From contig NZ_CP033070.1 of NCBI RefSeq assembly GCF_003669035.1, forward strand, positions 744,001 through 808,000: DNA of 64,000 nucleotides, written 5' to 3'. A model generated the notes under the pieces. The model was not told where the DNA came from and did no database searches. It was given only the letters and a program-made list of their open reading frames with translations. The position numbers were made by a program, and so were the translations under genes. How positions within the stretch are numbered: the stretch's first letter is position 1; every line of letters begins with the position of its first letter. This document shows positions 35,036 through 44,482 of this stretch, in pieces. This DNA is from Chryseobacterium sp. 3008163. Its GTDB lineage: Bacteria; Bacteroidota; Bacteroidia; Flavobacteriales; Weeksellaceae.

Positions 35036-36814
35036 ATGACGATCAAAAGATTATTCGATATACCGCACCAGGCTTTAGAAAAACTCCCAAATGATGTAAT
35101 GTTCGCTACAAAACATCAAGGTGAGTGGATAAAGACGTCAACTCAGGAGTTTGTAAACCAAGGAAACAAAATTTCGAGAGGACTGTTGAAATTGGGTATA
35201 AAACCCGGAGATAAAATAGCTCTGATTACTACCAATTCTCGTACAGAATGGGCAATCATGGATCTTGGGCTTTCACAAATCGGAGTTGTTTCAGTTCCTG
35301 TTTATCCGAGCATTTCACCCGAAGATTACGAGTTTATATTTAATAATGCCGAAATAAAATATTGCTTTGTTTCTGATAAAGAACTTTTGGCTAAAGTGAT
35401 GAAAATCAAGCACAACGTTGCTTCACTACAAGGTGTTTTCACATTTGATAATATTTCCGGAGCAGCCAATTGGAAGGAAATTCTCGATTTGGGTGAAGAT
35501 GATTCTACACAAATGGAGGTGGAAGATCTTTCAAAAGCTATTAATACTCAAGATTTAGCTACTTTAATTTATACTTCCGGAACTACAGGGAAACCAAAAG
35601 GCGTGATGCTAACTCACGAGAATATTGTTTCGAATGTTTTGGGATCGCTTCCAAGAATTCCGAGACGAAAAAGTTTAGACTACAAAGACACGAGAGTTTT
35701 AAGTTTTTTACCGATTTGCCATATTTTTGAGAGAATGCTTTTTTATCTTTTTCAATACAATGGTTTTTCAGTCTATTTCGCTGAAAGTATTGAAAAAATG
35801 GGTGAAAATGTAAAAGAGGTAAAACCTCACTACATGAGTGTAGTTCCGAGACTTGTAGAAAAAGTTTATGACAAAATCTACAACACCGGTTCATCTGCAG
35901 GTGGTTTAAAACAAAAAATATTTTTCTGGGCATTGAATTTAATTCAGAAAAAGAAAGAAGTTACAAAACCTTCCGGTCTGTCTGAAATTATTGCAGACAA
36001 ACTGGTTTTCAAAAAATGGAGAGAAGGTTTAGGTGGTGAAATTATCACTTTGGTTTCTGGTTCTGCGGCTTTATCAACAAGATTAAATTTAATGTTCCAA
36101 AATGCCGGAATTCCTATTCTTGAAGGATATGGCTTAACGGAAACCTCACCTGTAATCTCTGTAAATTCATTTGCAAAAATGAAAGTGGGAACTGTGGGGC
36201 ATCCTTTGGATAACTTGACCGTTAAAATTCAGCAAGATGGCGAAATTACGGTAAAAGGACCATCTGTTTTTAAAAGCTATTTTAAAAACGAAGAACAAAC
36301 CAAAGAAACATTTACAGAAGACGGATTTTTCAAAACGGGAGACATTGGACATATCGACAGTGAAGGATTTTTGCAGATTACCGACCGTAAAAAGGAAATG
36401 TTCAAAACTTCCGGCGGAAAATATATCGCTCCTCAAACGATTGAAAATTTAGCCAAAGCTTCGAAATTTATCGAACAGGTAATGGTAGTTGGTGACGGCG
36501 AAAAAATGCCATGCGCATTTGTACAGCCAGATTTTGAATTTGCTAAAAATTGGGCAATGAGAAATAACCTCAACATCGGCTCTACTCCGCAGGAAATTGC
36601 AAGTAGCCCTGAACTGAAAGAAAGAATTGAAAAAGAAATCAACGATATCAACGAGCATTTAGGAAACTGGGAAAAGATTAAAAAAATAGAGCTTACCCCA
36701 GAAGTTTGGAGTATTGAAGCCGGACTTTTAACTCCTACCCTCAAACTGAAAAGAAAGGCGGTAAAAGAGAAGTTCAAATATCTGTATGACAAAATGTATG
36801 ATCATCACGATTAA
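35036..36814 (+). CDS. Long-chain fatty acid--CoA ligase
   Basis: An AMP-forming ligase that activates fatty acids to acyl-CoA. It has 592 residues, of the FadD15-like membrane-associated type. The P-loop-like motif IYTSGTTGKPKGVMLTHEN (178-196), the adenine motif GYGLTETSPVIS and the hinge TGDIGHIDSEGFLQITDRKK are all seen. The C-terminal lysine region TPTLKLKRKAV is intact. It is transcribed away from the acyl-CoA dehydrogenase gene, consistent with joint use of exogenous fatty acids. A terminator follows. Confidence 0.93.
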   Translation: MTIKRLFDIPHQALEKLPNDVMFATKHQGEWIKTSTQEFVNQGNKISRGLLKLGIKPGDKIALITTNSRTEWAIMDLGLSQIGVVSVPVYPSISPEDYEFIFNNAEIKYCFVSDKELLAKVMKIKHNVASLQGVFTFDNISGAANWKEILDLGEDDSTQMEVEDLSKAINTQDLATLIYTSGTTGKPKGVMLTHENIVSNVLGSLPRIPRRKSLDYKDTRVLSFLPICHIFERMLFYLFQYNGFSVYFAESIEKMGENVKEVKPHYMSVVPRLVEKVYDKIYNTGSSAGGLKQKIFFWALNLIQKKKEVTKPSGLSEIIADKLVFKKWREGLGGEIITLVSGSAALSTRLNLMFQNAGIPILEGYGLTETSPVISVNSFAKMKVGTVGHPLDNLTVKIQQDGEITVKGPSVFKSYFKNEEQTKETFTEDGFFKTGDIGHIDSEGFLQITDRKKEMFKTSGGKYIAPQTIENLAKASKFIEQVMVVGDGEKMPCAFVQPDFEFAKNWAMRNNLNIGSTPQEIASSPELKERIEKEINDINEHLGNWEKIKKIELTPEVWSIEAGLLTPTLKLKRKAVKEKFKYLYDKMYDHHD

Positions 36815-36822
36815 GGTAAATG

Positions 36823-36853
36823 AACCGTTTCAGTTTTTGAAGCGGTTTTTTTA
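36823..36853 (+). terminator. Terminator of the acyl-CoA ligase gene
   Basis: AACCGTTTCA pairs with TGAAGCGGTT (one mismatch) and is followed by a T run. Confidence 0.8.
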
Positions 36854-36930
36854 GGTTTAAACACAAATTGCACGGATTGTTTTATCCAAAATTAAATTTA
36901 AAAAGTATGAAGATTTTTCAACAGGTAAAA

Positions 36931-36960
36931 TAAAGCCACCCCTACAAAGGAGGGGAATTA
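36931..36960. repeat. Short CCCCT/AGGGG hairpin element
   Basis: CCACCCCTACAAAGGAGGGG forms a small hairpin in a gene-free gap between two terminators. Similar CCCCTCC / GGAGGGG pieces are, from memory, scattered through Chryseobacterium and Flavobacterium intergenic DNA. Only one copy is here. Confidence 0.4.
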
Positions 36961-36989
36961 TAATTTTTTCATCGAAAAGTTCAGACCTA

Positions 36990-37022
36990 AAAAAACGGCT
37001 TCAAATTTTTGAAGCCGTTTCT
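36990..37022. terminator. Terminator of the zinc-ribbon-like gene
   Basis: AAACGGCTTCAAA and its complement flank a short loop, with A and T runs on the two sides. It lies 20 bases past the stop at 37042 on the minus strand. Confidence 0.85.
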
Positions 37023-37041
37023 ATTTTGTAAAAAGTTTTAA

Positions 37042-37817
37042 TTAAAACTTGATGATAGAATTCATTTTTTCAGTTTCTTCGTTTACCAACTCGTCGTCAA
37101 CAAGAATTTTTCCCGAATGTTCATCGATGATGATTTTCTTTCTCTGAGCAATTTCCATTTGCTTTTGTGGTGGAATTGTGAAGAAAGATCCTTTCGGCGC
37201 TCCTCTTTCAAGACCTACTACTGCAAGACCTGTAGAAGAGTTTGTTCTGATTCTGTGATAAGATGCCAATAATCTCTCGTCGATTTTAGAAGCAAATTCG
37301 TCAGATTTTGTGATCAGATAATCTTCTTCTTTTTGAGTTTCAGAAATCAAACCTTCCAATTCTTCTTTTTGAATTTTAGGTGGTTTTTAAGATTTTCGAT
37401 TTTAGTATTCAACTCATTCAGAGTTTCTTCTTTGTGACCGATTTTAGCTCCAAATTCTTTGATTCTTTTGTCAGAAAGCTGAATTTCAAGTTCTTGATAT
37501 TCAATTTCTTTTCCTAAAGCTTCAAATTCTTTATTGTTTCTTACGTTATCTTGTTGAGATTTGTATTTTTCGATTAAAGATTTCGCATGATTGATAACTT
37601 CATTTTTGTTGCTGATCTGATCATTCTGCTCTTTAATCTCTGCATGAAATTTTTCCGCTCTTTTTTCTAGGCCTTCAATCTCGATTTCAAGATCTTCAAC
37701 TTCGATTGGCAATTCTCCTCTTGTATTTCGGATCTCGTCCAATCTTGAATCGATGATTTGCAAATCGTATAAAGCTCTTAATTTTTCTTCGACTGAAATT
37801 TCGGTGATTTTTGCCAT
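37042..37817 (-). CDS. C4-zinc-ribbon family coiled-coil protein (frameshift in the sequence)
   Basis: The family (zf-RING_7, CT398-like) has a long coiled-coil hairpin and a C-terminal zinc ribbon. Residues about 10-190 are heptad-rich (LRALYDLQIIDSRLDEIRN, KSLIEKYKSQQDNVRNNKEF). The C-terminal part (ERGAPKGSFFTIPPQKQMEI, IIIDEHSGKILVDDEL) aligns with the ribbon, but none of its four cysteines is present. The first frame ends at 37347 and a second goes on to 37042. One base added to the T5 run at 37366-37370 joins them through FKKEELEGL, for 258 residues. It starts two bases after the Nif3-like gene; the pair is conserved in the phylum. Function unknown. Confidence 0.85.
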
Positions 37818-37819
37818 AT

Positions 37820-38916
37820 CTATAGGAAATAATTTACTGGGTTTGTTTTTTCACTAGATTTTAAGATTGCAAATGTACTAAATTTTTGTGATAAAATTTC
37901 AAATAATTGCTGACTTACCAATTGCTCAGATTCATAATGTCCAATATCGCAAATCAGCATTTTAGATTCTGCTAAAAAATAATCGTGGTATTTGAGATCT
38001 CCCGTAAGATAGGCGTCACATCTTTTTGAGAGTGCAGACTTTATTCCGCTTGCCCCGGAACCACCCAAAACGCCTACTCTTTTGATTTTCTTTTCATTGA
38101 AATTAGAATGTTTGATGATATTCAAATTGAATTTATCTTTCACAAAATCCAAAAACTCTTTTTCATCCATTTCAGTTTCAAACTCGCCATACATTCCCAA
38201 ACCAGAATATTGATTTTCGTTTTCAAGCTGATAAATCTGATGTGCAACTTCTTCGTAAGGATGTGCAGATTTCATTGCAGCAACAATTTGATTTTGTTTA
38301 AAAGATTCAAAAATCACTGAAACCATATCTTCTTCCGCATTTTCACGTACATTTTGCTGTCCGGAAAAAGGATCAGAACCTTCAATAGGTCTGAACGTTC
38401 CTTTTCCTTCAATCTTAAAACTGCACTCGTCATAAAATCCGATGTTTCCGGCTCCGGCAGCGAAAAGGGCTTCTTTTAATGTTCCAGAATAGTCTTTCGG
38501 AACGTAAACATTTAATTGCTTTAAATTATTTTTTTAGGTTGAAGAATTTTTAAGTTTTTTAATCCCAAAAGATTGCAAATTCCGGCATTTACTCCATAAA
38601 AATCATTATCGAAAGCGGTGTGAATCGCATAGATGGCAACTTTATTTTCGATTGCTTTTAAAACTGCTCTTTCGACATAATTTTTTCCGGTCAAAGATTT
38701 TAAACCTGAAAAAATAATAGGATGAAAGCAAACAATCAAGTTACAGTTCTTGTGAATTGCTTCATCAACCACATTTTCTAAAGCATCGTGACATACAAGA
38801 ATTCCTGATACATTTCTATCCGCCAAACCACATAGAAGTCCCACGTTGTCAAAGTCTTCAGCCTGAGGCATTGCGATGTATTTTTCTATCTCTGCAATTA
38901 CTTTTTGTATTGTCAT
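37820..38916 (-). CDS. Nif3-like dinuclear metal centre protein (frameshift in the sequence)
   Basis: Nif3/DUF34 proteins form hexamers with a two-metal site; they may act as GTP cyclohydrolase-like or nucleotide hydrolases, but the function is unsettled. The N-terminal part has DNVGLLCG, VCHDALENVVDEAI, CFHPIIFSGL and AIHTAFDN, and the C-terminal part has GDLKYHDYFLAE and DIGHYESE, the metal-binding halves. A PII-like insert lies between (FESFKQNQIVAAMKSAHPYEE). The N-terminal frame ends at 38521. One base added to the T7 run at 38529-38535 restores PKKNNLKQLNVYVPKDYSG and a 365-residue protein, the usual length. It is co-transcribed with the zinc-ribbon-like gene. Confidence 0.9.
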
Positions 38917-38979
38917 ATTATTCTGTAAGTTTGTTTACGAAAATAGGGATTATTTGCTAAATTTAAAAAAACTCTGATC

Positions 38980-39807
38980 ATGGAAAGAGAACATAATCTT
39001 GTTCCCGGAGATAAGCTCTGGAAAAGATTTTTGTACCGAATTATTTACCGCTCTGATACTAAGCTCGGGAAATTGTTTGACATTGTTCTGCTTTGTCTTA
39101 TTTTGGTAAGCACCTTTATCATTATGATGGAAAGCGTCCCTAAATTGGACAAAAAATTTCACATTTATTTTATCATTTCAGAATGGGTGATTTCTGTGTT
39201 TTTTTCTGCAGAATATTTTACGAGAATTGCTGTCTTAAAAAACAAAAAGCATTACATATTCAGTTTTTTCGGAATTATTGATTTTCTATCTCTCGTACCT
39301 TTTTATTTGAGCTTCCTCTTTCCTGTGACAAAATATTTTCTGATTTTCAGAATGCTGAGAATGCTTAGAGTTTTCAGGGTATTTAATCTTCTGGATTTTA
39401 TGAATGATGGTTTTGTCATTGTGAGAGCTTTGAAAAACAGTTCGCGAAAGATTTACATTTTCCTTTTATTTTTAATTATATTTTCGGTAATCGTCGGTTC
39501 GTTGATGTTTATGGTTGAAGGCGGTAGACAAGGCTTCGAGACAATTCCTCAATCAATCTATTGGGCAGTGGTTACGGTGACAACGGTTGGTTATGGTGAT
39601 GTTTCTCCTATCACGCCGACGGGGAAATTCTTTGCAGTGATATTGATGTTGGCAGGTTATTCCATTATTGCGGTTCCTACGGGAATTGTAACAGCCGAGA
39701 TGAGAAACAAAAGACAAAACCTTGAATTAATCTGCGAACGTTGCGGAAACGAAGATATTGACGATGATGCAAGGTATTGCAAACAGTGTGGCAAGAAATT
39801 AGCATAG
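38980..39807 (+). CDS. Voltage-gated K+ channel with C-terminal zinc ribbon
   Basis: A 275-residue six-helix ion transporter. S1 to S3 lie at about 32-112. S4 is clear: LIFRMLRMLRVFRVF with Arg124, 127, 130 and 133 at every third place. The pore has the potassium filter TVTTVGYGD (199-207), followed by S6 (about 217-240). The tail carries CERC (252-255) and CKQC (267-270), a C4 zinc ribbon, in place of a usual cytoplasmic domain such as RCK. It should let K+ cross the inner membrane under voltage control. What the ribbon binds is unknown. A 53-residue membrane protein gene follows 35 bases downstream. Confidence 0.9.
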   Translation: MEREHNLVPGDKLWKRFLYRIIYRSDTKLGKLFDIVLLCLILVSTFIIMMESVPKLDKKFHIYFIISEWVISVFFSAEYFTRIAVLKNKKHYIFSFFGIIDFLSLVPFYLSFLFPVTKYFLIFRMLRMLRVFRVFNLLDFMNDGFVIVRALKNSSRKIYIFLLFLIIFSVIVGSLMFMVEGGRQGFETIPQSIYWAVVTVTTVGYGDVSPITPTGKFFAVILMLAGYSIIAVPTGIVTAEMRNKRQNLELICERCGNEDIDDDARYCKQCGKKLA

Positions 39808-39842
39808 AGTTTAATATCTATTAATCTAATACCCAAAAAATC

Positions 39843-40004
39843 ATGGAACCACAAAAGAAAAACAGACCCAACAGTTTAGTGATTATCTTATTTGCTTTAA
39901 TTATCTTGATGATTATCATCTACTTTATACTCGTGATGTTTTTCCCGACTGTATTTGATCTTATGAATACAGGAGAAATAAAACCAGTTTCACCAAACGA
40001 ATAA
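39843..40004 (+). CDS. Small membrane protein (53 residues)
   Basis: An ATG at 39843 opens a frame of 53 codons with a charged N-terminus (MEPQKKNRPNS), one long hydrophobic span (about 12-36) and a short polar tail ending in VSPNE. It follows the K+ channel gene on the same strand by 35 bases and ends before a bidirectional terminator, which supports a real gene and a shared transcript. A role as a small channel partner is possible but unproven. Confidence 0.6.
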   Translation: MEPQKKNRPNSLVIILFALIILMIIIYFILVMFFPTVFDLMNTGEIKPVSPNE

Positions 40005-40027
40005 ACTTTTTTTTAAACATAAAAAAT

Positions 40028-40058
40028 GTGACAGTCAATTGATTGCCACCTTTTTTAT
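40028..40058. terminator. Bidirectional terminator
   Basis: GTGACAGTCA and TGATTGCCAC form an imperfect stem, with an A run before it and a T run after. It lies between the small membrane protein gene and the convergent T9SS gene. Confidence 0.7.
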
Positions 40059-40070
40059 TGCTATTTAATT

Positions 40071-42047
40071 TTACTTTTTAATTATTTTTAATGATTGTTT
40101 AGAACCATCTTTCATCAGTAAACTTAAAATATACATTCCTGATTTTAATTGATCTAAATGAATAAATGAAGCCGGATTTTCAATTGTTTTTAAATGACGA
40201 CCCAACAAATCAATTACTGAAACGGATTTGATATTTTTGAAATCTGAAATATGGATACTGTCTGTAAAAGGATTTGGATAAACTTTCACTTTAGTTTTCA
40301 CCTCATCAACGTCTGTAGCTGATAAAACTCCGCTTACCATACTGATGGTGAATGCATCTTCTGCTTCATCACTAACATCATTATAATTTCCTACATTGAC
40401 ATAGTATGTCGTTCCAGCAACACTAGCTACAGATAAGACCTCTATCTCTCCATCACCGGCATCATCTACCGTATCAAAACAATTTAAAGCAGTACAGCTT
40501 CCTGTGAAAACTCCGATTTGAGGATCAAAATAACTTCCTGCAGGCATCGTAACAATGATATCGACGTTACTCCCATTTCCTACAAATGTAAACCAAGTTC
40601 CGTCATTCATTCTATCAATTGTTCCATTACTACAAGCATTTAAAAAACCAGAGTTATTCGTTGCTCCTAAAGCATCAGATTGTGTGTAAGAATACGGAAA
40701 TGATGTAGCAACCAATGCCCCAGAACAAGCATCATTAACAGGCGGCGGCGGAACTGTTCCCACACATATGTCGAAACTATTATTACTTCCTGCACCTGCA
40801 GCACTGAAAACTCTCACATAATAAGTAGAACCAACAGTCAACCCTGCTACCAAAGAGGATGCGGGTTCTGAACACAAAACACTCGTTAAATTCCCACAAG
40901 CTCCGCTGAAAACCTGAAAATCTATATCATCACTAAAATTTGTTCCAATTGACGTAATATTGTTTAATGAAATTTTGTGCGTGATTGCTGTTGCGACAAA
41001 TTTAAACCAAACATCATCATCCGGATTGCCAAAACATGAGCCTACTATTACACCAGAATCAGTCGCACCCAATGTATACCCTTGATTAAAAGCAGTACAG
41101 CTAGCATTTGGATTAATAGTTAAAGTAGTTGCGTTGGAACATTCATCATTTGTCGGCTGTCCAGGAGTAGTTGTGAACATAGTTGTTGAGCATCCTTGTG
41201 ATTCTCCTGTGGTATTCACAGCAGTTATTTTTAAATAATATACTGTGTTTGCAGATAAAGTCTGAGGAACCATAAAGCTTGTTACACTTACAGACTGCTG
41301 ATTGACTACATCGGAAGTACCCATCGTTGTTCCAATTGATACTTTATAACTTGTTGCCCCAGGAACTGCATTCCATTCAACCGTTGGCGACAAAGGTATG
41401 TATACTGCATTATTGAGAGGATAAGCAACATCTGGGCATGCAATCGTTGGGCTTGCAGCCAACCCCGTAAAAGTGATTACGGATTTTTGATCGGTTAGAG
41501 ATCCGGTCGGTGGAAATGAAGGATTTGGATTAATATTATCATCTGAGTAATACAAAACCGAATTTACATTTGAATAATATCCATAAAATGCATCATCAAA
41601 ACCATTAATATCATAATTGGGAGTATTTTCTTTCGCAGCGACAACCAGATTCCCAGTATTGTTATAAAAGAAAGGTACCGGAAAGGTAATCGTAACTATT
41701 CCATTTACATTGGTAACTGTTCCGGAAAAAACTTGATTCAGTTGTGATAAAGGAATCCAATCTACCGAAGAAGTAAAATTTGTTTTTGCGGTTGTTCCCA
41801 AATATACTACCCAACTTGAAGAGTTTGCAATAGTTGAATTGGGATTCAAATAAAATTTAATCCCCGTAATATTGCCTGCTGCATTCGCATTGATTTCATT
41901 TTTTGTAAATATTTGCTGAACATAAGAATATCCAAAAAATGTACTGACCGGAGCAACTCCCACTGTTGTACTGCCTGCACCCAAAGTAATCTGAGCATTT
42001 AGAAATATATTGAAAAAGAGAAGGCTAAAAAATAGAAGTTTTTTCAC
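40071..42047 (-). CDS. T9SS type-A sorted secreted protein with fn3-like and prepeptidase-like modules
   Basis: A 658-residue protein starting at GTG 42047 (MKKLLFFSLLFF), signal peptide to about residue 18 (FLNAQ). The N-terminal region (about 20-200) is beta-rich (GYSYVQQIFTKNEINANAAG, NLVVAAKENTP). A fibronectin-III-like unit follows (YPLNNAVYIPLSPTVEWNAV). Next come two copies of a module starting NDECSNATTLTIN and NDACSGALVA, with DDVWFKFVAT and GTYYVNV-type blocks, like bacterial prepeptidase C-terminal domains. The tail VKVYPNPFTDSIHISDF to KSLKIIKK is a type-A T9SS signal. A TAAATTTG box (42075) lies 27 bases upstream. Function unknown; likely a surface or secreted binding protein. 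Confidence 0.85.
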   Translation of the reverse strand: MKKLLFFSLLFFNIFLNAQITLGAGSTTVGVAPVSTFFGYSYVQQIFTKNEINANAAGNITGIKFYLNPNSTIANSSSWVVYLGTTAKTNFTSSVDWIPLSQLNQVFSGTVTNVNGIVTITFPVPFFYNNTGNLVVAAKENTPNYDINGFDDAFYGYYSNVNSVLYYSDDNINPNPSFPPTGSLTDQKSVITFTGLAASPTIACPDVAYPLNNAVYIPLSPTVEWNAVPGATSYKVSIGTTMGTSDVVNQQSVSVTSFMVPQTLSANTVYYLKITAVNTTGESQGCSTTMFTTTPGQPTNDECSNATTLTINPNASCTAFNQGYTLGATDSGVIVGSCFGNPDDDVWFKFVATAITHKISLNNITSIGTNFSDDIDFQVFSGACGNLTSVLCSEPASSLVAGLTVGSTYYVRVFSAAGAGSNNSFDICVGTVPPPPVNDACSGALVATSFPYSYTQSDALGATNNSGFLNACSNGTIDRMNDGTWFTFVGNGSNVDIIVTMPAGSYFDPQIGVFTGSCTALNCFDTVDDAGDGEIEVLSVASVAGTTYYVNVGNYNDVSDEAEDAFTISMVSGVLSATDVDEVKTKVKVYPNPFTDSIHISDFKNIKSVSVIDLLGRHLKTIENPASFIHLDQLKSGMYILSLLMKDGSKQSLKIIKK

Positions 42048-42074
42048 AAATTAATAAATTTAAAATATTAATTA

Positions 42075-42082
42075 CAAATTTA
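42075..42082 (-). promoter_or_regulatory. -7 box of the T9SS gene ending at 40071
   Basis: TAAATTTG, a match to TAnnTTTG, 27 bases before the GTG start. Metalloprotease 1 has the same 27-base spacing. Confidence 0.45.
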
Positions 42083-42235
42083 CAACAATTTACCAATTAT
42101 GATTTTAAATATTTAACAACACAGGATTAAAATTGCAAAATTTAACTTAAAATTCAAATTCTACAGATATTTTTTTAATCAGAAAGCCGAAAACATTGAG
42201 AACTAGTTATCAATTTTGATTTATATAACATTCCA

Positions 42236-42264
42236 TAAAAAATAGCGACCTAAAAGATCGCTAT
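42236..42264 (-). terminator. Terminator of the T9SS gene ending at 42291
   Basis: AATAGCGA pairs with TCGCTATT and is followed by a T run on the minus strand. It resembles the terminator at 44430, sharing AATAGCGACC. Confidence 0.8.
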
Positions 42265-42290
42265 TAATATTAACAAATTAAAAGAAAAAA

Positions 42291-44183
42291 TTATTTCTTA
42301 ATCGCTTTGATTGTTTGTCTAGAACCATCATTCATATTTAAAATAACCATATACATGCCTGAGTTCAATTCTCTTAATTGAAGAGACGTACTTGGTTTTT
42401 CAATAGTTTTTACTACTCTACCAGCAATATCAACAATTGAAATTGATTTAACATTTTTCACATCTGAGATGTTTAAAACATCTGCAAATGGGTTTGGATA
42501 AGCTGTAATGTTGTTTTTCGCTTGAGAAACCTCTGAAGTTGATAAACTTGCGTTATAAGCAGAAATTTGGAAAGCACCATCAAAAACAGAAGTATTCCCC
42601 CATCTCCAAATACTTACCAACAACACCTCACCTGGTGTTTGCCCTGTTAAGTTTACTAAAGAAAAAGCGCCATCGCCATCATCATCATTACATCCAGATG
42701 TTACATTTACTAACGCCCCACAAGCTCCTGAGAATACATTAATAATAGAATCAGAATATGTAGAACCAGCAGCTGCTTTAGTTTCTATTGTAAGACTCCC
42801 TGAAGCTGGCACTACCACAGAATACCAAACATTATTAATAGCATTAGTTTGACAAGATTGAGGAACACCGTCCGTAGTTGCACCTACATTAGTTGCCGTA
42901 ACTGCATTTTGAGCAAAAGTAGCCCCCGGAGTCAGTACAATCGCTCCAGAACAATTATCATTAGCTGGTGGTGGTGGTGGTGTTCCAACACAAATATTAA
43001 ATGTTGCTGCAGTTGTTACTGTTGAAGTATACGTCCATACTCTTACCTTATATTCTTGACCAATTGTTAACCCTGTAAGATCCATAATATCTGGGTCGCT
43101 ACACGAAACCTCTACTAAACCTCCACAAGCGCCACTATAAGCAGCCATTGCCATATCTGTAAATCCAGATACATTAGTAAGTGAAATTCTGTGTGCAGTA
43201 TTAGTCGCCGTAAATTTAAACCAAACATCATCATTTGTACCAGACGCACCACAAGTAGGTGCTGTTTCCGTAGACGCCGTTGCAGCTTGCGTTGCTCCTG
43301 GCGTTGTAACACCACATGAATAGTCGGGGTTTACAGTTAATACCACAGCTGCCGAACAGTTATCATTTGCAGGTGGAGCCATTGTGGTAAATGAAATCTC
43401 AGAACAACCTATAGCATCTCCTACAGCATTGTAAGGAGTAATGGTTGCATAATACACAGTACTTGCGTTTAGGTTTCCAGTTATGTTATATGTTATTACA
43501 TTACCTGCATCTACATTATTTACTATATCACTTCCTCCGGTGGTTGTCCCTACCTTTACTTTATATCCAGTAGCTGAAGCTACTGAAGTCCAATTTAAGA
43601 TACCATCTACATTTACACCAACAGCTCCGTTTGTAGGAGAAGTAAAAGATGTACATGTTGGTACAGCAGTTGGTACAGAATCTACTTTAAAAGTATCAGC
43701 ATAAATTTCAAATTGATCTGTATCAGTAGCATGAATAGCCACATATACCGTTTGCCCAACATAAGCAGACAGACTAAATGTTTTTTGAGTCCAAGCACTA
43801 GGTGCTTTTTGAGTAGCCTGAAGAACAGTTGTAAATGCAGGCTTTGTCTGATTAGTAGTTGACAGCAAAACTTCATAATCCTCAAGAAAAGATGAGGCTC
43901 TTGACTTTACATAAAACGAAATTCTATCACTTACTCCAGCAGTTACAACAATAGCTTTCGTAATTAAATAATCGTCATGCGCTGTGGCGTTGTATTCAAG
44001 TGTGGCAACATTGGCACCCGATTGTGCAGAACCAGAATCAGGAATATCAAAAAGCCATCCATTAGCTCCTCCATCGTTGATAACCGCCCACCCCGCAGGC
44101 ATTGTTGTGCCAGAATCAAAATTCTCTGTCCATTGTGAAAATCCCAGAAAAGGAATTAAGAGAAAAAATAATGCTTTTTTCAT
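42291..44183 (-). CDS. T9SS type-A secreted protein with choice-of-anchor J domain
   Basis: A 630-residue secreted protein with a short signal peptide (to about residue 16). Residues 17-170 are a choice-of-anchor J / cleaved-adhesin domain (WTENFDSGTTMPAGWAVIND, ISFYVKSRASSFLEDYEVLL, VYVAIHATD). One fibronectin-III-like unit follows (SPTNGAVGVNVDGILNW, YKVKVGTTTGGSDIV). Two prepeptidase-like modules (NDNCSAAVVLTVN, NDNCSGAIVLTPG) come next. The tail (ITAYPNPFADVLNISDVKNV to QTIKAIKK) is a type-A T9SS sorting domain nearly identical to that of the gene at 44483. Cleaved-adhesin domains in Porphyromonas bind haem or host protein; that role here is only a possibility. Confidence 0.87.
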   Translation of the reverse strand: MKKALFFLLIPFLGFSQWTENFDSGTTMPAGWAVINDGGANGWLFDIPDSGSAQSGANVATLEYNATAHDDYLITKAIVVTAGVSDRISFYVKSRASSFLEDYEVLLSTTNQTKPAFTTVLQATQKAPSAWTQKTFSLSAYVGQTVYVAIHATDTDQFEIYADTFKVDSVPTAVPTCTSFTSPTNGAVGVNVDGILNWTSVASATGYKVKVGTTTGGSDIVNNVDAGNVITYNITGNLNASTVYYATITPYNAVGDAIGCSEISFTTMAPPANDNCSAAVVLTVNPDYSCGVTTPGATQAATASTETAPTCGASGTNDDVWFKFTATNTAHRISLTNVSGFTDMAMAAYSGACGGLVEVSCSDPDIMDLTGLTIGQEYKVRVWTYTSTVTTAATFNICVGTPPPPPANDNCSGAIVLTPGATFAQNAVTATNVGATTDGVPQSCQTNAINNVWYSVVVPASGSLTIETKAAAGSTYSDSIINVFSGACGALVNVTSGCNDDDGDGAFSLVNLTGQTPGEVLLVSIWRWGNTSVFDGAFQISAYNASLSTSEVSQAKNNITAYPNPFADVLNISDVKNVKSISIVDIAGRVVKTIEKPSTSLQLRELNSGMYMVILNMNDGSRQTIKAIKK

Positions 44184-44429
44184 TTTTTTTATTTTAAATA
44201 ATTTTACACTAATTTACATTATTTAATTAAAAATAAACAACAAATCATATATAAAATAAATTTTAAACTCAAAAAAAACTTAAAAATGAATAAAATCCTT
44301 AAAATAAAAACAAATGATAATGGAAATAAAATATCAAATACAAATCAATTAAATCAAATTAACAATATAAACACAATAATAATTCATTTTTAACAATTAC
44401 AAACTAAAATCATTTACAGGTATTTATAT

Positions 44430-44459
44430 AAAAAAATAGCGACCAAAATTGGTCGCTAT
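44430..44459 (-). terminator. Terminator of the large T9SS gene ending at 44483
   Basis: ATAGCGACCAA pairs with its complement TTGGTCGCTAT, with a T run on the minus strand. Confidence 0.85.
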
Positions 44460-44482
44460 CATAATTTAAAGTTTAAAATTGA

